Below, piece by piece: positions 1 to 10,875 of a DNA stretch of 64,000 nucleotides (position 1 is its first letter; each line of letters starts with the position of its first letter). Below the pieces are notes generated by a model that saw only the letters and a list, made by a program, of their open reading frames with translations, had not been told where the DNA came from and did not search any database. This DNA comes from Margaritispora aquatica. Its lineage: Eukaryota; Ascomycota; Leotiomycetes; Helotiales; Discinellaceae. The position numbers and the translations under genes are program-made. The DNA lies in NCBI GenBank assembly GCA_007644065.1, contig VJWN01000006.1, forward strand, positions 1,488,001-1,552,000, written 5' to 3'.

Positions 1-718
1 GAATGGAGTTCGGAGAAAAGGGAAGATGGATAAGAAACGTGTAGTAACAGATGTGTGAGCGAAACTGGGATTAGTGAGTATTTTGGGTGGGACTTGCGTA
101 AGTTGGTGGAGCATCAATTTGGTAGGAGTATTGGCGTGAAATATTTCGGTCGCAACTGATTTAGATTGTTTAGATAGATATCTCATGTTGAATGTCAGAG
201 AATCAGCACATGACGTTGTCAACATTTCCATCTGACCCATAAACTAAGGTGATCACTTCGGAAGGCTTTCCTTTGAACGACACAGGACTTGTCAACTTTT
301 ACATTTTCATTCAATTTGATCTACAATAAGTATTTTATTCCCATGGATGCATCCCTAATTAGCCATCACATGGAATTGCTAGCTCCCGATCCTCACTATC
401 GAGCCTCGTACATGATAATTCTCGGAGTATCAATTCTAAGATCGTATCAGCAACACGTCCAAAGCAGCACAGCAGTACATAAGCATCAGCCAGCCTCCGT
501 TATAAGAGCTATCTCAACCCCCAAAGCTTTAACCAAACCATAACAATCAACCCCTGGAACCATCCGTTCTCATCTCCGCTCTAGCCACCGACTCTGGGAA
601 AACAGAAAGCAAGAGCCTAGCATCAAAATTCACCAAAGGCCGAGTCGATCCAGTGGCACAAAGCGTGTGTGCCTTCCACTTTTCCGCATCCGGTCCTCCG
701 CCCAAATCCTTCCATACA
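1..718. other. Left edge, no supported gene
   Basis: No convincing coding region is visible. A short open frame at 289-543 has no coherent domain or intron structure and low-complexity composition, so I do not call it. Confidence 0.4.
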
Positions 719-1681
719 TCAAAAGAGAAACGTCATCTTCTTAGGTCTCGCGATTACGTCTTTCGCGAATTCGAACGCGTATGCCGTATGGCACGAGTTA
801 CAGCACCGCACGCCTGCGAAGATATACCCATCCGGAGCCTCGATCCGCGTGTTGACTCTCGACAGCGCCTCGGGCCCGGTGCGTTCGAGGCTGTAATTGT
901 TGTAATGCCTCGTAGACGCAGTCACATAAAACCTCCCTTCGCCTTCCCGCGGCTTCCTTGGATCCATGATGGGATCGTGGTGGAAGTCGAAGTGGAACGT
1001 GCGATGTGGGCATATGGGGAACCTGAGGTTCGAGTTCGGCATTGTTTTGTTGCTCCATATGCTGGCCTGAGTGTGAGAGTGCAGACTGCGGTAGCGAATT
1101 TGGTATTGGGTCCCCGCTCGCCAGTACCACGCGTCCCTGGCGGAATTAAGCATCCATAAGTACATCACCTCGCTGCTTGAAATTGCCCCCAGGATTCTGC
1201 GCACGTGGCTGTCCTGCCCGTGGTAGAAATCATGCCTCATCAGCATCTCAAACATCACGGCACTGAGGTCACCGTGGATGTGCTCTGGCGTCTTCCAGTG
1301 TAACAGATCTGCGTACTCTGAGCTTGGGGGATGTGGTGGCGACTCTCGATTATGTGGATCATTTCGATGGGAAGGGCTCCAAGGAAAGAGTTCTCGAGGG
1401 CAAGTAACCTATTGATGGGATCAGGATACTCGAGGGCATCTGGTAGGGTTACTGAAATCCGGGCACTCGGGGGAATCTGGTTCAGTCATGGCATCGGGAG
1501 TTCGTCGAAACAATTTTTGACCTCCTCGCTTGAGGCGTGCGATACGGGCTTTGATTCTGTCCATGTTGTGCTTGTCGAATTCGTTCAAACGGAGATCTTC
1601 AAGCGTGCAAAGAAGTAGACAGTCATACAGGTATCGAGACACCTTACAAGCACCAACTGATGCTGACAGTGTTGACAGCAA
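719..1681 (-). CDS. Hypothetical protein, 5' end unresolved
   Basis: Unrecognised fungal protein. The minus strand is open from about 1392 down to a TGA at 719, giving a hydrophilic His/Arg/Tyr-rich sequence. A second open stretch (1681 to 1453) lies upstream in the same direction. Joining them by a 60-nt intron at 1393-1452 (GTAACC donor, CGAG acceptor) keeps one frame and removes two in-frame stops, but the donor is weak. No ATG precedes the upstream block before a stop near 1721, so the true start must lie in another upstream exon or the gene is decayed. An overlapping plus-strand frame at 653-1159 is of similar length, so even the strand is an inference. The product has no signal peptide or membrane segment that I can see. 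Confidence 0.33.
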
Positions 1682-2405
1682 AGGAGACTTCCATTGAAGT
1701 GACCTCGAGGAGTCATCACACTATAGATTTGCTAGGTGACAAGCATAAGTGAGGTTCTGTTGCTAGACTTACGCTAGGTAGGTAGGTACCTTACCTCTTC
1801 CTTACTGAACCGGTACGCTTACCGCGATTAGTACAGTATCGCACAATTATTCTTTGAAATTTGCGGGAGCCCAAATAGTACTCACTTGCGTATCTGTTAT
1901 ATCAACATCCAGACAAGGAAAAACTACATGTAACTCGGTTAGTCACTAATTGGACGCAATGATCTAATGCCGCCACGGTGCTGTGATAAACATCTCAGAA
2001 CTAGCCACATCTCATGTAGATGGTCTAACGCCAGACGTATGGATCAAGAATCTCCTAGCACTCGACAAGCTGATGTTGAATCTCGATACCCATCCACCTA
2101 CAACAGATCCTTTGTTCCCAAGTACACTTCTTTGTCTTCGTATATCATGTGTCAAGGACTCGAATTCAAACACAAAGGAGAACCCAATATATCTAGTTTC
2201 GCCCAGCATCAAACAGAACAGAGCAGAGTTCTGCAGATAATTTGGAAACAAAACAGTGCCTATATAGTTCACATCCCACCACACCAAATCCCTCTTTCCC
2301 TAATCCAATTCTGCGAATTCAAGAGATCTCTACTAACACACATATACACCACAAATCCCACAAATACATCGCACACTACCACACAACCACCACCGCAACA
2401 ACGAA
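1682..2405. other. Intergenic, upstream of 2406 gene
   Basis: Contains a GTAGGTAGGTACCTTACC-like near-palindrome around 1768-1787 and the presumptive promoter of the downstream gene. Open frames here overlap each other on both strands and none is convincing. Confidence 0.4.
2261..2266 (+). promoter_or_regulatory. TATA-box-like element
   Basis: TATATA lies about 140 bp upstream of the ATG at 2406 and is followed by a C/A-rich pyrimidine-type leader, a usual layout for a fungal core promoter. Confidence 0.35.
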
Positions 2406-2855
2406 ATGTGCACAGGCACAACGACAACCCTTCTCTGCCCCCACACCCTCAACCACTACACCTCCTACTGCTGCTCCCCCGCCCGCCATCTAATGCCCTG
2501 CAACCCACCCCACGGGCCTATCCAACACCTCCCCGACACCTGCGCATCGTGCCACCCGCCCCGCCTCACAACGCAGGTAAACGCACGCTACGACCTGCTG
2601 CGCAAAAAACTCATCGCGAAGATGCAGCGCGCGCGGAGCGTCGACGAGAGGAAAGAGGTCCATAGGGTGATCGATGAGGCGGGGAGAGCGTATCGTGAGG
2701 AGTTGAAGGCGGTGCGTGGGTTGAGGTGGTATGGGAGGGTTGTTTGGTGCGTTGATGGTAATGGAAAGGTAAATGGAAATGAGGTGGATGGGGAGTGGGG
2801 CCAAGAAGAGACGGTTGCGAGAAGGGAATGTGAGTGGTCTTTGCTTTCTAGGTGA
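2406..2855 (+). CDS. Small Cys/Thr-rich N-terminus, basic helical hypothetical protein
   Basis: Single-exon 149-aa protein of unknown function. It begins MCTGTTTT followed by a CPHTLNHYTS stretch and several Cys and His residues in the first 55 residues (CC, CNPPH, CASCHPP), which could form a small metal-binding knuckle. The middle (about residues 60-105) is charged and predicted helical (LLRKKLIAKMQRARSVDER, then EVHRVIDEAGRAYREEL), and the C-terminus is Gly/Asn-rich. Short Cys/His-led proteins of this type are common as hypothetical genes in Leotiomycetes; that is a recollection of style, not a search result. There is no signal peptide. A TATA box lies 140 bp upstream. The ATG at 2406 is the first in frame after the leader. 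Confidence 0.6.
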   Translation: MCTGTTTTLLCPHTLNHYTSYCCSPARHLMPCNPPHGPIQHLPDTCASCHPPRLTTQVNARYDLLRKKLIAKMQRARSVDERKEVHRVIDEAGRAYREELKAVRGLRWYGRVVWCVDGNGKVNGNEVDGEWGQEETVARRECEWSLLSR

Positions 2856-3103
2856 TATTCTCGCAAGATTTTCTGTCACTATAAGAAGGTGGAGAGGTGG
2901 AGAGATGGAGTCAATTGAACAAATGAATGAATAAAACGGGGGAAGAGAATTTACTGAAACGTTTGATTCTGGTAGAGGAGTAGTATCGTGAACCAGAGAG
3001 TGTGTATTGACTGATGGTACTCGAACAAGTAAAGAAGCCCATACATAAAGACCAGCATCAGTAGAGATGATATAGACACAGCCCACTCACCAGGGAATAA
3101 CAT

Positions 3104-5264
3104 TCAACTCCCGTTCGGGACTCCAGGTCCAAGACTCGGCACTCCAGAAGTCACACCTCCCAGCCCACCACCTTCGATTTCCATGGCATGATTCAACACC
3201 GCCGTCCTGCGCAACTCATCCTGTCTTGACATCGCCTCAACTCCAACTCCAACACCAACTCCAGCATTAGAAACCGAACCCATCTTCCCCTTCCTAGCAG
3301 CCTCGTCGACCCTCGCTCTCAAAGCTTTCATCTGCGCCTTCCTCTCTACCTCCTGCGCTCTCTCCATCGCTCTCCTCGCATCTCGATACTCCTTCACCCT
3401 CCTCTTGCCAAGCGACCCATGCCGTCGTCGGTCGTCCGCATTGCGCAGGAGTGGGAGCTGGATGATGGCCGAGAAGGTATCAAAGACTTTCTTGAGGGGA
3501 ACTTTATGCCGTTCTGCGAGCGCAGTGAAGGGGAATATTTCTTGGCATGTTTCTGCTATGTCGACGATACTGGGTGGGTTAGCTAGTTAGTTCGCATACA
3601 CAAAGTTGAGAAGATGAGGTAGATATGTTGGTGTAAACTTACAGATTAGGGGAAGTCTTGCGTCCTGCTCGAGCTTTTGGGATTTGGAATTCTCCGTTGC
3701 TTGGCGTTGTGGAAATGCCACCATTTAATTGCCTGGCCTGCACTCTGATGGAATTATCTGACTGAGGCGTGGGATGAGATGATGCTCTTTGGTCCGTTTT
3801 GATTGGAGTTGGAGGAGGATGAGAGTTGTTTAGGGAATGCGAGCTCGCTGCCTTAGCGTTTTGACCAGGAGCGCTTGAAAACGGTGGCCAGGCAGGTATC
3901 TTGTACAATGATGGTTTCCTAATGATATCTGGTGGGCGCGCTGTTACCGGCTCGACTTGAATTGGGTTTGGCTGTTGGATGTTGTTTCCCGTTGGGACTA
4001 CCTGCGTGGCAGGTTGCTCTGTCAACGACCTAGAATCAATTTGCTGATGTTGAGGAACAAAAGGACTGGTGGATGTGCTGGGTGAGATATTGGAGCCTGA
4101 AGAAGGTGGTAGTTGTGTCGAAGAAACAGGAGGATTGACACACACTCGCTGTGGCTCAATGAAAGAGTGATTTGAGACAGTTTGGAATGCTCCACTTCCG
4201 ATATTTTTGGGACACCCAGGTTGATGATACATGTTTGCAATACTCGCAGATTTGACCTCAGGTTCTATCTGATGCTGTGGCGTATTCTCTCTTGGCAAAA
4301 GCCTGCTGGCTAGTAGAGGATCATTTCCCATTGCCGCCTGTTGTAGAGACTGTGAGATAAAATGGTTTGTGTTAGCATCATTGAAAGAACTCCAATCATT
4401 ACTGGGCCAAGAAGCCTGGGGCAAATGACTTTCCACTGGTCTTCCATACATATCTTGATGACCAAAGCCCATGCCATAAGCAGGATATGGAGCAGTGCAC
4501 GTAGGAGTATGATGGGTCCGAGGTGATATTTGCATAGATTGGCGAAAATGGAATCGCTGTTGTTGGGGAAATTCCCAGTCCTCATGGTGCCTACGTTTCC
4601 TGTTCATATTTTCATCACCTTTCAATGGCCTCCACTCAACATCACGAACTTGGTTGAGGTGTGATCTTGTTGATGAAGACTCCCACCAAGGATTTGGTAG
4701 TGATGTCAAGTCTGATGACTGACATGGTGGCCCATATGGTGATACGTAAGGAATATGTTGAGCATCTTGAAATGGCCTGTATACCGAAGGTCCGATAGCT
4801 GAGACATGAATTCCTGGTAGTATGGGTCGTTCTTCTGTTGCATGTTGCAAGTGGACTGGTTCACCTGGGCTGACATCTCGTTTAGAAGCTGATGCAGAGT
4901 GTTCTCCCTCACCAGTCGTAAGCTCCCGTTCCGATCTAGAATACGCTCGCTCGTTTCTAGGATTCAAACTTGACGATTCAATCCTATTGAATCTATGAGT
5001 AAGCTGGTCAGTTCAATGCAATCAATTGTCATAGCCATACCTCTTCCGCTTCTTCTTCCGACGTCTGGGTACCGCGAAGATGATCTGAACATCATCATCA
5101 CCATCGTCTTTAGCAGATTCAACAGACCTTAAGGCATCATTATCTGTCGTTGTCACAGTCTGAGCTACAACTTCCACGGTAGCATCAAGTTGAGGGGTCA
5201 AATTTGGTTGTGTCGACGAAGAAGAGGCAGCTTGAAGAGGCTCACTAGAGCCAGTGTCATCCAT
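3104..5264 (-). CDS. Large nuclear-type low-complexity protein of unknown function
   Basis: Three exons: 5264-5041, 4992-3643 and 3569-3104, with introns of 48 nt (CTGAC branch site) and 73 nt (GTAAGT donor, CCCAG acceptor). They join in phase to 679 aa. The N-terminus is acidic and ends in a basic RRRKKKRKR cluster, a likely nuclear localisation signal. The middle 450 residues are Ser/Pro/Gln/His-rich and disordered. The C-terminal third carries a compact conserved-looking segment (VDIAETCQEIFPF ... LAERHKVPLKKVFDTF ... IIQLPLLR) that reads as a small helical fold, then a basic coiled-coil-like tail (ARRAMERAQEVERKAQMK). I chose the MDDTGSS start; an upstream in-frame ATG at 5330 would add 22 hydrophobic residues and give 701 aa. 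A chromatin or transcription role is an inference from composition only. Confidence 0.72.
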
Positions 5265-5790
5265 TAGAGTTCGAGAAACGCCAGACGCCAAAGCAGGCAA
5301 GATGAGGATAAATTGGATGTGCCAAAACATATAACTTTTGTTGAAACAAGAACATCCTAACGAGAAGAAAACTCAAAGAGATACAAACTATAAGCACTCA
5401 AAAGGACTGAAAGACTTTCAAGATAGACTGCATGCCTTTGATTGAGAAATTCTCTGCAAAGAAAGATAGAGTCTCGTAAGTATACCGCGCGGGTTGTGGT
5501 TTCGGTTGTGATTATCTTGTACCGTGGGTGGACTGAACCTCGAAATGAAACTTCCATTGGTGAAGTGAGTGAAGCTATCGCGAGGTCACATGACAACCTG
5601 ATTAGGCTGCACCCCGCGAAGTCAATCCATTTGTAGCCTCACCAGCATTGAGCTTAAGCTCGAGCTTCAACTTCAACTTTAACTTCAACACCAACGAACT
5701 GTTTTCCACGCAACCACGATACTTACGATTGACGACCTGTACCTTTGAGCGGCTGTTTTGCGAGAGAATCTACTTATTACATTCGCAATC
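5265..5790. promoter_or_regulatory. Shared divergent intergenic region
   Basis: This 526-bp interval separates the starts of two divergent genes, the nuclear-type unknown on the minus strand and CSN6 on the plus strand, so it must hold both promoters. A CTTCAACTTCAACTTTAACTTC pyrimidine-type tract lies about 120 bp before the CSN6 ATG. I see no strong TATA box. Confidence 0.45.
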
Positions 5791-7102
5791 ATGGCGGTTG
5801 ACTCGGTTCCAAACCCATTATTATCTACACAGAAGTCTTCAGATACCAGCCTCCAAGTTGCTCTTCACCCTCTGGTTCTCCTCACAATTTCCGACTACAT
5901 CACAAGGCATACGCTGCGACAGCAGAAAGGGCCTGTTGTTGGTGCTCTTTTGGGACAGCAAAACGGAAGAGAGATCACTATTGAGCATGCATTCGATTGC
6001 CTACTTGTGGAAATAGATGATGAAATCGTTCTGCACAAAGCTTGGTTCGAGGAGCGATTACAGCAGAGTAAGTATAAGTTTCGAGAAGGTGTGATCGAAT
6101 AATACTAACAAAGTTCTCCCTGCAGTGAAGGATGTCCATAAAGTACCTGCACTTGACTTAGTTGGCTGGTACACCATTCTGTCTACTGCTGGACCGCAAC
6201 CAAATCATCTACCTATCCACAGACAAATATTACAGTCATACAACGAATCTGCAATTCTTCTCGGGTTCCACCCTGATGCCGTGGGTGATACGTCAGCAGG
6301 CGGTAAATTACCACTAACGATATACGAAAGTGGTTTTGAGGCAGATGATAACACTGCAACAAGTGGGGAGGACAAGGAGATGAAGGATGGAGAAGCTCAG
6401 TTGGTCCTCAAATTCAAGGAACTGCCCTACAGTGTCGAGACAGGCGAAGCTGAGATGATTAGCGTGGACTTCGTAGCTCGCGGAGGAGGAAATGCGACAG
6501 CGGTAGATGGCCCATCAAAGAAGCCGGCTGCAGAAAAAGGCCCAATCCAGGACAAGGGCAAGACACGAGCAGCGAGCAAGAAATCTGCCGAAACAGAACC
6601 AGAGGATCAAAGCAGCCATCTTTCACGCGAAGATGAGGAGCTGATTGCTTCCCTCACTGCCAAGGCCAACGCCATTAAGATGCTGCATTCTCGAATCAAC
6701 CTGATTGCGATCTACTTGCAGCAGCTGCCTCCCTCCTCGAACACGAGCATCGTCCCGGAAGGAGTCGAGCCTGATGACAAACAGTACACCCCGGTCAACC
6801 ACTCCATCCTCCGATCCATTCAGGCCCTCCTTAGCCGATTGAGCCTGCTCATCCCAGCCGACAGTGCTGCATTCGAGCAGGAGCTGGTCTCTGAACAGAA
6901 CGACGTCAACTTGGTGTCGCTGCTCAGCTCGATCACCGAGAGCATCAGAGACGTGCGAGAAACAGGACGCAAGTGGTCTGTGATCGATAACGCGAGATCG
7001 CTGAAGAATAAAACGAGCGGAGGACCAAATCAAAATGCAAGTGGTGCCAACTGGGGTAACTCATTCAATGTCATGAGCGTAGGGGATCTCATCTCAGGAT
7101 GA
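5791..7102 (+). CDS. csn6: COP9 signalosome complex subunit 6
   Basis: Two exons (5791-6067 and 6126-7102) with a 58-nt intron (GTAAGT donor, CTAAC branch site, CTGCAG acceptor) encode 417 aa. The N-terminal MPN domain (about residues 20-150) starts [17 protein letters not shown] and continues [16 protein letters not shown], typical of the CSN6/Rpn8 class. At the position of the metalloprotease motif the sequence reads [20 protein letters not shown] and lacks the HxH...D zinc ligands, as expected for the inactive MPN subunit. The C-terminal helical part (from about residue 260) contains [16 protein letters not shown] and related helices that pack in the CSN helical bundle. An acidic/Lys-Ala-rich linker of about 60 residues separates the two parts. 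The complex removes NEDD8 from cullins in nucleus and cytoplasm. The ATG at 5791 is favoured over upstream in-frame codons by family alignment. Confidence 0.93.
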
Positions 7103-7762
7103 TATGGGCTTCAGCTTGCGTTAAGGTCGGGCCTATTCGACCTGCTATTGGGGTCATTCAAGGTTGCATTCAACTCGGCGTTCAATAGGAATGGGCATTT
7201 CAAGAAGGCTGGAGCGATGGATGGAGGGATGGCGTTTGCTAGCGATCATGCACATGGCGAGATGAGGACATGAAACTATAGACAATTAAGGCACAATTGA
7301 GGCATTATTTGAAAAAGTCTACCCAACCATCCATCCACCATCCAGCCAAGCCCGCATGTCGTCTCTTTCTCTTGTTCCTTCAGCTCAGTTCTAACTAACC
7401 CACCTTACTTTACCGAATGCCCAAAACAAAAGCCCGCCGCCCAAAATGGAAGGAATTCCTCCCCCCTCGACAGGCGAAGTCCGTCCTTCGTCCCTCTTTC
7501 GATCTCGCTATCTACTGAATACGCGGCAAAAAAAAATCTATATTAAGGTGCCATGTTCCCCATTCCTTTCCTTTTCTTTTGCTTGCAAAAATTCCTCCCA
7601 TCCATTTCTTTGGTCCGTATATCATTCGCTCAAAAACGCTCGCTTCGCTTCAATTCGTGTCGCTCCAGATGTCTCACCCTTTTCTAATGGAACCTTCGAG
7701 CAACCATATGCTCTTCTCTCTTTCCTTGTCCTGTTCTCCGCTGTAAAGTCAAACTCGCGCGC
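7103..7762. other. Intergenic between convergent genes
   Basis: Holds the 3' regions of CSN6 and of the convergent dehydrogenase gene. Pyrimidine-rich stretches around 7320-7640 have no supported coding frame. Confidence 0.5.
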
Positions 7763-9331
7763 TCAAGCCTCAATAACGACCTTCAGCACCAACTTCCCCT
7801 CATCATCGACGGTCCGTCCCGCCAACTCAAACGCGCTCCTCGCCTCCGCAAGGCCCTTGAATCGATGTGTAACCATATCATCAAGACTTGGGATGCGCAT
7901 CGGTCCCTTTCCAGCCAACAGCCTAATGCCAGTTGGGTACGTGTTCGCGTAGCGGAAAATGCCCAAGATGTCAACCTCGCGCAGGTGCGCCGCGCTCAGC
8001 GGCACCGTCTGGATCGGCGTTCCCATGCCCACCATGATGACTTTGCCGCCAGGCCGTGTCGCGTACAGCGAGGTTTGCATGCATGCTTCCTTGCCCGTGC
8101 ACTCGAAAGTGACGTCCACGCCATCGTCCTCTTCGTCGTCGTCAAGTCCCATCCCCATCTCCACCATGTCGTCCCGCGCCACGGCGAGCGCGTCAGCCGC
8201 GACAGCCTTTGCGCCCTCGAGGCGGAAGTGCACGCTTCCACTGCTCGTGTTGTAGCTGCTCAGCGGTGTCATGATACCATCGAGCCCGATGCTGAGACTG
8301 GAAGGTGTGGACGTGCCAGACGTGCAGATGGAGGATGATGAGGATGAAGAGTGTAAAGGCTTGGGGACCACGTAGCCGTGGGTTGCGAAGCCTTTGGACA
8401 AAGCGTAAGCGACGCGCCCCTCGTCCACATCCATGATGGTCACGAATGTGCAGCCAGACTGGCGAGCCATGGCTGCGACGAGGAGACCAACGGTGCCGGC
8501 GCCGATGACGAGGGCAGTTGAGCCTGGTGTGACGGCTGCACGGTTTACGGAGTGGATTGCTACTGAAAGAGGTTCGAGGAGGGCGGCGGCATCAAAAGAG
8601 ATGTTGTCGGGGAGCCTGGAAGGTGGGTTAGCCTCATTGTCTTTTTCACTCTTTTCTCTTTCATGATATTGGGATCGGAAGGCGGCAGAAATGGAAGCTC
8701 ACTTGTGACACCAAGTCGCAGGATGGTTAATCCTCTCCTGCAGCGTGCCCTGGAAATGTGGCACGCTCTTCGCACTACTCCTGAACCTCATCTTCTTACA
8801 CAGATTATACCTCCCCTTCCTACAGATACCGCACTGGCCGCATGGAATCCCAACCTCGAGAGCAACTCGATCACCGATCTTGAAGCCATTACACTGTGGC
8901 CCAATGGCTACCACGACACCCGAAGACTCATGGCCGAGGGATAAGGGAGCGCAGGCACAGAGGTCTCCATTGGCAAATTTCTTGTAGTAGGATACATCTG
9001 AGCCACAGATGCCTGTGGATTTGATCTGGATCTGGAGCTCTCCTGGAGCTGGGTCTTCAATTGTACGGACTTCCTGTTGCGCAGAAAAAGATGTGAGTTA
9101 GCGTTATATTTATTTCGGTTGTATCTTGCATATGGCACTTATAAGGTAAAGAGTATGGAGGGGTGACCTGGTAAGACATGAGAATAAGTTACGTACCAAA
9201 GTCAAATTCTTTGGCCCATGCAAGACCGAGGCGAGTACGCTACTCGATTTTGAAGAGGGTGTGAAATCCGAGGTTGAATTCGAGGTGAAAGGGGATCTTG
9301 AGACAGGAGGTTCTTCCGCGGATGGAGCCAT
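7763..9331 (-). CDS. Zinc-dependent sorbitol/xylitol dehydrogenase-family protein
   Basis: Exons 9331-9197, 9073-8703 and 8615-7763 (introns 123 and 87 nt) encode 452 aa. The medium-chain dehydrogenase layout is complete. Catalytic zinc ligands are Cys68 (GICGSD), His93-Glu94 (GHES) and Glu183 (LLEPLSV). The structural zinc site is Cys123, Cys126, Cys129 and Cys137 (PCGQCGICRKGRYNLC). The nucleotide-binding GAGTVG is at 207-212 with Asp231 after the second strand, suggesting NAD(H). These features match the polyol dehydrogenases (sorbitol, xylitol, L-arabinitol), which oxidise polyols to ketoses in the cytosol; the exact substrate cannot be read. Unusually, residues about 253-335 contain a Ser/Thr-rich insertion (seven consecutive Ser) and an acidic DDDEEDD run within the Rossmann half, making the protein roughly 80-90 residues longer than usual. 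The N-terminal 30 residues are Ser/Thr-rich without a clear targeting signal. Confidence 0.88.
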
Positions 9332-10467
9332 GTTTATATGTAAATATGAGGTAAGGTGGAGGTATCAGGTAAGACACTATCGATATCTTCTCAGAGAGGA
9401 AAGTCCTTAGTCAAAGAATGGCACTTGCAGCGGACGCGAAGGCAGCAGTGCAACACAAAAAGCAAAAGCTTCAATAGAGTTGTGGTATGGTATGGTACGG
9501 ACTGGTGGGTCTGAGTGAAGTGGTACCTGTTTTCGATGTAGGGCATGTCTTCGTGGGGGGCGACGTGGGGAACTTTATATGAAAAGGGACAGACAAACAG
9601 GTCCTTGGGCCGGACATGGCTTTGCCCAAGATGGACTCCTGAAGAAGGGTGTTGAGGAAGATCTGATATCCGTCAAGGTGACAAGACGCGAGGGCTTGCC
9701 AGTCAAAGAGCTCATGCTAATCTCTGAGGCCAACCAAGCAGGACGAGTGCGTTGATACGGAGGCAAGACAGGACAGGACAAGGAGAGGAGATGAACCATG
9801 GATCATCGTGTCCGCTGCTGGTTGTCTGTCTGTTGTCCGAAGATTGAGCAAGGTTAGCTTGGGCTGGACGGACGTTGCTGAGATGGTACATCCATGCCGG
9901 ATTAAGGTACGGTACAGCGGTATAGCTTCACACAAACAGCCGCGCAAGACAGAGGAAGACAAATACAAGACAGAGTGATAGACCGACCGAGAAATTTAGA
10001 TACCCTGGTAACTACATGCATGAGCATGATGCGACTTGAGCACTGCAGATGATGGAGGGGCGCTGTCAAACAGGGGTAAGGTCAAGGCGCCTTCTCGCGT
10101 GCTAGTGGGGCAGAGGAGGAGAAGTGGAGGACATAATTGAAGCCCTCCGTGAGTTGCATCAAATGTACAACAGCGGCAGTACAACAGCAAGCAAGCAAGG
10201 TAATGCGAGGCAAGGCAAGCAAGCGTTTCACTTGCAATCGGTCCTATGGGATAATGTAAAGCAAGAAGATAAGGGGCTCCATATCTACCCACTGGTTGTG
10301 GAGAGACGAAAACCGAGCTCGAAAGAGATGCCCAATGTCATGGAAGGGAGTCAGAGGGAGCCGAGAAGAGAAGCGAGAATTCGTTTGTTTTTGTGACAGT
10401 TTAACACTTGACAGTTGGTTCTGTCATGAATTCCGGGCCTTCGGGAACACTACCTGAACGTTTCTGT
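9332..10467. other. Long upstream/intergenic region
   Basis: Includes the dehydrogenase promoter. AAGCAAGCAAGG-type short direct repeats occur at about 10185-10225. Open frames at 9575-9968 and 9996-10396 overlap on both strands and look like chance frames. Confidence 0.45.
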
Positions 10468-10875
10468 CTACCCCAGTTTTCTCCAACGTCTAATTCGCAC
10501 CTCTAGGTGCACAGTCCAGCAATATGCCATTTTGCCGTGTACCTTTATCTTGATTTCTGGGGAGAGAGGACGACCTGGAGAAATTTGTGGGAGACGGTAA
10601 AAGGCTGGACTGGGCTTCTCGTCCACTTTTGCAGTTCCGCTTGTTTCTGGCCCGAAAACTTCCATACCGGCATATTCAGATCCATAATCCATATTCGAAC
10701 CATGCTTCAGATATATGGGTTCCGTATAGAAAGCATGCGCTAGTTCCATGCCTGCTAAGATGGCGTTCTTGAGGCCACATCTTTTTTGAATGTCCATGAC
10801 TCCTGTCCATGCCTGTCTGGCTGACGGCCATTCTTTCGATATTGAACCCAGAAGCCGAAGCTCCATGTATAACAC
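10468..10875 (-). pseudogene. Possible gene relic, 135-codon open frame
   Basis: An open frame starting near MLYMELRLLGSIS and continuing KEWPSARQAW, then KNAILAGMELAHAFYTEP. The amphipathic helix style loosely recalls the C-terminal helices of fungal Zn2Cys6 transcription factors, but no zinc cluster or larger flanking frame is present. The frame is open further upstream without an ATG-linked exon. I regard it as a possible fragment, and chance is a real alternative. Confidence 0.22.

Noticed and set aside
653..1159. Plus-strand 168-codon frame
   Set aside because: It overlaps a longer minus-strand open region; no domain or signal, and Arg/Pro/Val bias fits an antisense shadow. Strand choice remains uncertain.
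1967..2665. Plus-strand 232-codon frame with Pro/His-rich end
   Set aside because: It runs through the promoter and TATA region of the 2406 gene in a different frame, and its composition mirrors that gene.
7865..8338. Plus-strand 157-codon Arg/His-rich frame
   Set aside because: Antisense of the dehydrogenase exon 3.
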